Source: an uncultured Coriobacteriales bacterium
GTDB lineage: Bacteria > Actinomycetota > Coriobacteriia > Coriobacteriales > UMGS124
NCBI GenBank assembly: GCA_934636245.1
Contig: CAKUAI010000023.1
Coordinates: 1-55,099 of the forward strand
Length of the DNA stretch: 55,099 nucleotides
Direction: 5' to 3'
Shown here: positions 53,596-55,099 of the stretch, piece by piece
How the letters are laid out: every line of letters begins with the position of its first letter
Numbering within the stretch: position 1 is the first letter of the stretch
Translations under genes and position numbers: made by a program
Notes under the pieces: model-generated
Told to the model about the DNA's origin: nothing
Seen by the model: only the letters and a program-made list of their open reading frames with translations
The model's database searches: none

Positions 53596-54156
53596 TCAAT
53601 ACTTTCTCATGGGGATAAGCCTGACTTTAGGACCACGGCCAAGCATCAGAGGCGCCGTACCGCGGACCCAGGCATCGACCTTGTCCCAGTCGCGATAGTC
53701 GCCTTCGGCGAGCGGGTAGACGCGAAGCGCCAGCTTCTCCATGTTGGTGAAGCCTTCGGTTCGCTTCCAACCGGGGAAGACGACGCTTGCCTTGGGATGC
53801 AGGCCGTGCGCCGTTTCGTGCATAACGGTATCGAGATCTCGCTCAGCAAGGCCCTCCGTCTGGGGTGAGGCGGCGCGCAGACCTACCGAAAAAAGGGCAA
53901 GCGGGTGCTTGTCGAGAAACTCTGCGTTGGCGGTGAGCCAATCGCGCGCTTCCTTGTGGAACTTGCCCATCCTCACACCGCTGCCAAAAACCACAGCGTC
54001 GATGTCGGAGGGAATGGTGGGCATTTCCTCGACACTTACAACTTGGGGGCGAACGCCGTATGCGATGAAGTCGGTTCCGATGCGTTTGGCGATTGTGGTG
54101 GTGCAGCCAGAAAGTGTCGAATACGCAATGAGTACCTTCTCCATGCGATGAAGCAT
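53596..54156 (-). CDS. Flavodoxin-family protein (HemG-like)
   Basis: 186 residues. The FMN phosphate-binding loop is YSTLSGCTTTIAKRIG at the N-terminus; DIDAVVFGSGVRMGKFHKEA follows and then PLALFSVGLRAASP, the arrangement of flavodoxin_5/protoporphyrinogen-oxidase-like proteins. It probably transfers electrons in the cytoplasm; with no heme genes nearby a HemG function is only a possibility. The ATG at 54156 is chosen because AGGAG precedes it; the longer frame lacks family similarity. Its stop is one nt before the GTG of the KdpD-like gene, so they form an operon. Confidence 0.8.
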   Translation of the reverse strand: MLHRMEKVLIAYSTLSGCTTTIAKRIGTDFIAYGVRPQVVSVEEMPTIPSDIDAVVFGSGVRMGKFHKEARDWLTANAEFLDKHPLALFSVGLRAASPQTEGLAERDLDTVMHETAHGLHPKASVVFPGWKRTEGFTNMEKLALRVYPLAEGDYRDWDKVDAWVRGTAPLMLGRGPKVRLIPMRKY

Positions 54157-54210
54157 GCAATCTCCTATTCCCCTGCGGGCAACATAAGACGAGCCCATAT
54201 TGTAACGCAC

Positions 54211-54244
54211 AAAAAAGGCCACCCGCACGAGGCGGGCGGCCTTT
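54211..54244 (-). terminator. Terminator of the membrane protein gene
   Basis: GGCCACCCGC (54217-54226) and GCGGGCGGCC (54232-54241) form a stem with one variant pair (G-U on the minus strand), followed there by TTTTTT. Confidence 0.85.
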
Positions 54245-54270
54245 GCCAAACGAAAAGCCGAAAGTTTCGA

Positions 54271-54852
54271 CTAGTCCTCAATCTGGATGGAATTGCCCAT
54301 GACGACAGGCATCAGCAGGCAGATGGCATAGACGAAGAAGGCGAGGCCGGCCATGGTGGAAGACATGGAGGAGTCGAGAACGACGCCCAGGGCCAGGCAG
54401 ACCATGACGAGGGACAGGATAATCTCGATGGCCATGCCCTTGTAGTGCAGGGCCTTGGTGGAGAAGGCACCAAAGAGAACGCCCAGGCCGCAGAAAGCGA
54501 TGAACAGGGCGATGACCCACTCGAAGGAGAGGGTGCCGACGAACGGGTCAACAATGGCGCCGACGCAAGCGGTGAGAGCCATGATGCCCGAAATCACCAG
54601 GTAGCCGGAGATGGTCTTGGAGCCACCAGCGTTCTTCCAAGCAGCGATCTGGCAGATGCCGGCAACAGCCATGACGACAGCACCGATGAGCTCACCGGCG
54701 GGCCAGGTGTAGCCCTCGGGAAGCTGCGGGTTGTGCATGGCCTCGGGCAGGATGCTGTGACCGACGAAGCAAATCACACCCATGACGACCAGCAGTACGG
54801 CGCTGACGACGAGGCCCATGCGCGCCCAGCCGATCCTCTTACCAAACTCCAT
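54271..54852 (-). CDS. Multi-spanning membrane protein (HdeD/DUF308-like)
   Basis: 193 residues with six hydrophobic spans, including MGLVVSAVLLVVMGVICFVG, ELIGAVVMAVAGICQIAAWK, GYLVISGIMALTACVGAIVD, FEWVIALFIAFCGLGVLFGA, IILSLVMVCLALGVVLDSSM and LAFFVYAICLLMPVVMGN. The small six-span layout recalls HdeD/DUF308 proteins; this is a topology argument, not a motif match. The start at 54852 has GAGGAAAGGGG before it. It has its own terminator. Confidence 0.65.
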   Translation of the reverse strand: MEFGKRIGWARMGLVVSAVLLVVMGVICFVGHSILPEAMHNPQLPEGYTWPAGELIGAVVMAVAGICQIAAWKNAGGSKTISGYLVISGIMALTACVGAIVDPFVGTLSFEWVIALFIAFCGLGVLFGAFSTKALHYKGMAIEIILSLVMVCLALGVVLDSSMSSTMAGLAFFVYAICLLMPVVMGNSIQIED

Positions 54853-54870
54853 GGTAGAACCCCTTTCCTC

Positions 54871-54886
54871 CACGCCCGAAGGCGTG
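54871..54886 (-). promoter_or_regulatory. UUCG hairpin just upstream of the ribosome binding site
   Basis: On the minus strand CACGCC-TTCG-GGCGTG, directly followed by GAGGAAAGG. A stable tetraloop next to the Shine-Dalgarno could protect the 5' end or tune translation. Confidence 0.55.
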
Positions 54887-55029
54887 CTCCCGGCCGCTTT
54901 TCGACCGCGGTACAGAACTTTCCTGAGCAAGTATTCTATAGCTATTGCCAAAAAACAACAGTCTCAGCGCGCATGCGCACGCGCTTTATCCAAAAATGCA
55001 CGCATAAAACGATATCTGCAGCCAAGACG
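54887..55029. other. Upstream region of the membrane protein gene
   Basis: AT-rich, with TAGAAT on the minus strand near 54935 as a possible -10. No gene seen. Confidence 0.4.
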
Positions 55030-55099
55030 TTACATTATCTTCTGAAACATATAGCGCACCTTGTCCAGGCGGCTGTTTGGACGGCGGGGCTGGATGACT
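55030..55099 (-). CDS. C-terminal end of an unidentified protein (cut by the window edge)
   Basis: An open frame enters from the right edge and ends at TAA (55032-55030), reading VIQPRRPNSRLDKVRYMFQK and two more residues. The basic, helical tail looks like a real C-terminus but is too short to assign. Confidence 0.4.
   Translation of the reverse strand, partial: VIQPRRPNSRLDKVRYMFQKIM

Overview
The window is high-GC actinobacterial DNA. The genes that point there are a dnaK-grpE / dnaJ-hspR-clpB heat-shock cluster with a MerR-type HspR, a LuxR regulator with a multi-spanning membrane domain beside a respiratory dehydrogenase operon, a TAXI-type TRAP transporter and FdnGHI-like formate dehydrogenase genes. 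Together they fit the class Coriobacteriia, probably an anaerobic gut or oral member (Collinsella/Olsenella/Eggerthella relatives). Placement below class is inference.

Layout. 1-2.3 kb is accessory and decayed: the N-terminal part of an IS30-type transposase, a DUF3800 gene preceded by its own promoter and a folded RNA leader, and the C-terminal stub of an ATP-binding/winged-helix regulator. 2.4-5.1 kb holds a DUF4190/DUF4352-like membrane protein, an XRE-type regulator and a membrane-anchored Ser/Thr kinase. 5.2-9.6 kb holds tRNA-Pro(GGG) and a two-gene sensory unit (substrate-binding lipoprotein plus hybrid histidine kinase) whose promoter contains an 11-nt poly-C/G tract. 9.7-12.7 kb is sstT-ettA. 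12.9-19.1 kb is a formate dehydrogenase operon (fdnG with an in-frame UGA for selenocysteine and a SECIS hairpin, fdnH, fdnI, fdhE), facing a divergent membrane LuxR regulator. 21-30 kb holds cysE, a Bax-inhibitor-1 protein, icd, the TAXI-TRAP transporter, an AEC carrier, a Fur-family regulator and a MoaE-like protein. 30.3-38.8 kb holds a HEAT-repeat protein and the heat-shock genes. 39-40.7 kb holds two small ferredoxins. 40.9-46.3 kb is nikR-hypF-hypC-hypD-hypE for [NiFe]-hydrogenase maturation. 46.3-55 kb holds a glucose-6-phosphate isomerase, an SDR, a SlyD-like metal-binding FKBP, and a run of flavodoxin, KdpD-like pseudo-kinase and two TPR-like paralogues.

How the genes fit together. 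The picture is anaerobic respiration or fermentation built on metalloenzymes: formate oxidation (Mo/W, Se, Fe-S and heme b, with FdhE and a MoaE-like protein), hydrogenase maturation (HypFCDE, NikR, SlyD), ferredoxins and a flavodoxin.

The most unusual signal is a family of ten 64-137-nt hairpin repeats in five arrays (29.67, 31.45-31.68, 35.80-36.05, 39.51-39.68 and 40.04-40.43 kb). Conserved unpaired blocks (GTTCT/AGGTT and AAGG(CG)/GAACGCA) alternate with stems whose sequences differ between copies. In eight of ten copies the outer stem still pairs within the copy. The arrays usually abut a stop codon and one fills the gap inside the heat-shock cluster. I do not recognise this family.
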